Assembly (NCBI GenBank): GCA_021298555.1
Contig: JAJTGE010000006.1
Span: 1 to 44,887, forward strand
DNA from: Oxalobacteraceae bacterium
Lineage (GTDB): Bacteria; Pseudomonadota; Gammaproteobacteria; Burkholderiales; Burkholderiaceae_D
Length of the DNA: 44,887 nt
Direction: 5' to 3'
Under the pieces are notes generated by a model. That model made no database searches. It was not told the DNA's origin and saw only the letters and a list, made by a program, of their open reading frames with translations. Numbering within the stretch: the first letter of the stretch is position 1; each line of letters begins with the position of its first letter. Positions 42,218-44,887 of this stretch are shown here, one piece after another. Made by a program: the position numbers and the translations under genes.

Positions 42218-43633
42218 ATGGCCACTTTTTTTAATGAAATGTATGTGGACGGGGGCGCTGAAGTCCGAACACATTACCGGTCATTCGAAGACTGGCTAGC
42301 GGAACAACCCACCGATATGCTGGCCCGCAAGCGTGTTGAGGCCGATGTTATTTTTCGTCGCGTTGGGATCACGTTTGCTGTGTATGGCAGCGATGCAGGT
42401 ACTGAGCGTCTCATTCCCTTCGATATTATTCCGCGCATCATTCCGTCGTCTGAATGGACTCAATTACAAGCAGGTTTGAAGCAACGCGTACAAGCACTCA
42501 ATCTGTTTATCCACGATATTTATCACGACCAAACTATCGTCAAAGCAGGCGTGCTACCGGCCGATCAGGTATTTCGTAATGCGCAGTATCGTCCAGAGAT
42601 GCAAGGTATTACAGTAGCTTCAGACATTTATGCGCACATAGCCGGCGTGGATATTGTGCGGGCTGGCGCTGGTGAATTTTATGTACTGGAAGATAACCTG
42701 CGCGTTCCCTCTGGCGTGTCCTACATGCTGGAGGACAGAAAAATGATGATGCGACTTTTCCCCGACTTATTCGCACGTCATAAAGTCGCACCTGTTGCCC
42801 ATTATCCGGATTTGCTGCTCGATATGCTGCGCTCAGTGGCGCCGCAAGGCGTTGATAATCCGACGGTCGTCGTGATGACGCCGGGCATGTATAACTCTGC
42901 GTATTTTGAACACGCCTTCTTGGCTCAACAAATGGGCGTGGAACTAGTCGAAGGACAAGACCTGTTTGTCAACGATAATCATGTTTATATGCGAACCACG
43001 CGCGGCCCAAAACGAGTCGATGTGATTTACCGCCGAGTCGATGATGATTTCCTCGATCCACTTGTATTTCGATCGGACTCTACTTTGGGTGTCGCAGGTT
43101 TGTTATCCGTCTATCGTGCAGGCCGGGTAACACTTGCCAACGCCATAGGCACTGGTGTCGCAGATGACAAATCTATCTACCCTTTTGTGCCTGACATGAT
43201 ACGGTTTTATCTGTCTGAAGAACCCATACTTAATAACGTCCCTACGTACCAGTGTCGCAAAAATGAAGACCTTCAATACACCCTGGACCATCTGTCTGAA
43301 TTAGTCGTCAAAGAAGTTCATGGCGCAGGTGGATACGGCATGCTGGTGGGACCGGCATCAACTAAAGCAGAAATCGATGCTTTTCGTGAGCGACTCAAGG
43401 CAAAACCCGAAGGCTATATCTCTCAACCCACCCTGGCACTCTCTTCATGTCCTACTTATGTTGAATCCGGTGTTGCCCCGCGACATATTGATCTTCGACC
43501 ATTTGTTTTATCGGGCAAAACTGTGACCATGGTTCCTGGTGGATTGACACGCGTTGCCTTAAAAGAGGGATCGCTCGTGGTCAATTCATCACAAGGCGGT
43601 GGTACCAAAGATACATGGGTTCTGGAGAAATAA
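42218..43633 (+). CDS. Circularly permuted ATP-grasp protein (type 2)
   Basis: A 471-residue protein starting MATFFNEMYVDGGAEVRTHY. Marks: DIIPRIIPSSEWTQLQAGLKQRVQALNLFIHDIYHDQ (about 68-104), GVDIVRAGAGEFYVLEDNLRVPSGVSYMLEDRKMM (about 146-180), VVMTPGMYNSAYFEHAFLAQQMGVELVEGQDLFV, and VVKEVHGAGGYGMLVGP, the ATP-binding loop. This is the circularly permuted ATP-grasp family found with alpha-E and transglutaminase-like proteins; comparative genomics predicts peptide ligation or modification, but no substrate is established. The alpha-E gene begins 1 nt after its stop. Confidence 0.93.
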   Translation: MATFFNEMYVDGGAEVRTHYRSFEDWLAEQPTDMLARKRVEADVIFRRVGITFAVYGSDAGTERLIPFDIIPRIIPSSEWTQLQAGLKQRVQALNLFIHDIYHDQTIVKAGVLPADQVFRNAQYRPEMQGITVASDIYAHIAGVDIVRAGAGEFYVLEDNLRVPSGVSYMLEDRKMMMRLFPDLFARHKVAPVAHYPDLLLDMLRSVAPQGVDNPTVVVMTPGMYNSAYFEHAFLAQQMGVELVEGQDLFVNDNHVYMRTTRGPKRVDVIYRRVDDDFLDPLVFRSDSTLGVAGLLSVYRAGRVTLANAIGTGVADDKSIYPFVPDMIRFYLSEEPILNNVPTYQCRKNEDLQYTLDHLSELVVKEVHGAGGYGMLVGPASTKAEIDAFRERLKAKPEGYISQPTLALSSCPTYVESGVAPRHIDLRPFVLSGKTVTMVPGGLTRVALKEGSLVVNSSQGGGTKDTWVLEK

Positions 43634-43634
43634 T

Positions 43635-44579
43635 ATGCTGAGTCGCACCGCTGATCATTTATTTTGGATGGCTCGCTACACCGAGCGTGCCGAAAACACA
43701 GCACGCATGCTGGATGTGAACATACAAACTCAACTGCTACCTCAATCAGCAGAAGCCGCTGAACAAGGATGGCGCGCCGTTCTTGGCATCTCTGAATTAC
43801 AACCTGCGTTTGATGAAAAATACGCCATAGTCTCGCGCAAGGATGTGCTTGATTTCATGGTGAAAGATCCGGATAACGATTCGTCTATTATTTCGTGTCT
43901 CACACAAGCACGCGAAAACGCGCGCGCTGTGCGCGGCACATTAACTACGGAAGTCTGGGAAACGCAAAACACCACATGGCTTGAAATGAACACGCTACTA
44001 AAAGAAAAAATTTTAGAGCGTGAACCTAGTGAATTTTTTGAGTGGGTGAAGCATCGCTCACATCTCTCACGAGGCGTCACCATTGGCACCATGCTTAAGG
44101 ACGAAGCCTTTTATTTCATACGGCTAGGTACGTTTCTCGAGCGTGCAGACAACACAGCACGCTTACTGGATGTAAAATTTCATGGCGCAGACCGTGAGCT
44201 ACTTGGCGCAGCGGACAGAGATTTTTATCACTGGGCAGCGGTACTGCGCTCAGTATCAGCGTTTGAAACCTACCGCAAAGCCTACCGCGACGTGATTACA
44301 CCAGAGCGCGTTGCCGAGCTCTTGATTTTACGTGGAGATATGCCACGCTCGCTGATCGCCTGCATGAATGAAGTTGTTACTAATCTGGCTCAAGTGCGAA
44401 ATGATATATCGTCCGAAACTGAACGATTCGCTGGTCGACTGCATGCCGATCTAAAATTCAATAGCATGGACGACATTTTGCGGCATGGCCTTCATGACTA
44501 CCTTACTCATTTTTTAGAGCAAATTTACGAATTAGGTAACCGTGTCAGCCATGATTTTCTGTTGCCCCTAGCTGCATGA
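43635..44579 (+). CDS. Alpha-E domain protein
   Basis: A 314-residue all-helical protein from the ATG 43635 (GGAGAA upstream); a longer frame to 43599 overlaps the ATP-grasp gene and is not family-like. It starts MLSRTADHLFWMARYTERAE, the alpha-E (DUF403) signature, and repeats a similar helix later (FIRLGTFLERADNTARLLDVKFH). Conserved SHLSRGVTIGTMLKDEAFYF and MPRSLIACMNEVVTNLAQV follow. Alpha-E proteins invariably accompany circularly permuted ATP-grasp proteins and probably act as their partner. The next gene starts within its stop (ATGA at 44576). Confidence 0.93.
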   Translation: MLSRTADHLFWMARYTERAENTARMLDVNIQTQLLPQSAEAAEQGWRAVLGISELQPAFDEKYAIVSRKDVLDFMVKDPDNDSSIISCLTQARENARAVRGTLTTEVWETQNTTWLEMNTLLKEKILEREPSEFFEWVKHRSHLSRGVTIGTMLKDEAFYFIRLGTFLERADNTARLLDVKFHGADRELLGAADRDFYHWAAVLRSVSAFETYRKAYRDVITPERVAELLILRGDMPRSLIACMNEVVTNLAQVRNDISSETERFAGRLHADLKFNSMDDILRHGLHDYLTHFLEQIYELGNRVSHDFLLPLAA

Positions 44580-44887
44580 AAACCTCTACGCTGTCCATAC
44601 GACATGAAACTCTTTATCGCTATGAAAAACCCGTAGGATATACATTACAGCTGCTACGCTTAACACCGCGCGCAGAACACAGTCAGCGTATACAACAATG
44701 GCAAATTACCAGTGAAGGAAAGCGGCAAAGCTCACTTGATGCATTTGGCAATAACAGCGATATGCTCACACTAGCTTTTCCTCACCAAGAGATACGGATT
44801 GTTGCCAGTGGCTTGGTGGAAGTGCAGTCAGCTGATCGAGGCCGTATGCCCGATAGATTGTCTGTCTCTCCGTTGGCCTTTACGGTT
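44576..44887 (+). CDS. Transglutaminase-like protein, N-terminus (cut by window edge)
   Basis: An ATG overlapping the alpha-E stop (ATGA) opens a frame of 104 codons to the window end: MKTSTLSIRHETLYRYEKPV, GYTLQLLRLTPRAEHSQRI, DAFGNNSDMLTLAFPHQEI, VVEVQS-like strand. This is the N-terminal beta domain of bacterial transglutaminase-like proteases/ligases (YebA-type). The catalytic Cys-His-Asp domain would lie beyond the window. Together with the two preceding genes it completes the well-known ATP-grasp/alpha-E/transglutaminase operon. Confidence 0.85.
   Translation, partial: MKTSTLSIRHETLYRYEKPVGYTLQLLRLTPRAEHSQRIQQWQITSEGKRQSSLDAFGNNSDMLTLAFPHQEIRIVASGLVEVQSADRGRMPDRLSVSPLAFTV

Noticed and set aside
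1-44887. CRISPR arrays, prophage or transposase genes
   Set aside because: No regularly spaced direct repeats, phage structural genes or transposase motifs were seen on either strand.

Overview
The window reads as a chromosomal segment of a betaproteobacterium, most likely of the order Burkholderiales (Oxalobacteraceae-like). Reasons: the recA-recX-DUF2889-sucC-sucD-pilin neighbourhood, a DUF3579 gene, a stand-alone CobD/CbiB-family gene, a phaA-phaB (polyhydroxybutyrate) pair, and a TctD/TctE-type two-component pair beside a DUF4212 / sodium:solute symporter pair. Protein sequences look intact throughout. I see no prophage, transposase gene, rRNA or CRISPR array.

Layout. 1-2180 (minus): the N-terminus of an SbmA/BacA-like transporter, a ChaN-like haem-binding-family protein and two tandem YceI periplasmic proteins. 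2450-2719 (plus): a GlsB/YeaQ small membrane protein. 2806-10402 (minus): a type IV pilus minor-pilin operon pilE-fimT-pilV-pilW-pilX-pilY1, ending in an unusual TonB-like gene that overlaps pilY1. 10717-13129 (minus): DUF3579, CobD-family and CoA-type Nudix genes. 13193-15256 (minus): the rplS/trmD/rimM/rpsP ribosome operon with its own promoter and terminator. 15588-16004 (plus): a TM2 protein. 16035-19567 (minus): acyl-CoA dehydrogenase with etfA/etfB. 19698-24097 (minus): tusA-like, Nudix, alaS and a glycerophosphodiesterase. 24184-29647 (plus): glnS, an exonuclease/GIY-YIG fusion, phaA and phaB. 29698-29782: tRNA-Leu(CAA). 29975-31524 (minus): two tandem, mutually similar membrane proteins of unknown function. 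32342-32812 (plus): a type IV pilin behind an elaborate promoter. 32876-37380 (minus): sucD, sucC, DUF2889, recX and recA with an SOS box. 37604-42146 (plus): response regulator, sensor kinase, DUF4212 and Na+/solute symporter. 42218-44887 (plus): circularly permuted ATP-grasp, alpha-E and transglutaminase-like genes, the last cut by the window edge.

How the genes work together. Two loci serve type IV pili: the minor-pilin/PilY1 operon that primes assembly, and a separate pilin gene with a sigma-54 type -24/-12 promoter, an upstream TGTC-repeat cluster resembling PilR sites, and IHF-like motifs between them. The mRNA leader of that pilin carries a 101-bp palindromic element with imperfect terminal inverted repeats and a 3-bp flanking repeat, looking like a MITE or a large structured leader. 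ETF and acyl-CoA dehydrogenase, the PHB genes and SucCD connect acyl-CoA oxidation, carbon storage and the TCA cycle. The TctDE-like pair probably controls uptake of an organic acid by the adjacent symporter.

The least-explained parts are the tandem membrane-protein paralogues (29975-31524), the pilin leader element (32199-32299), the PilY1-coupled TonB-like protein, the exonuclease/GIY-YIG fusion with a UvrC-like four-cysteine motif, and an EF-hand-like loop in the symporter.
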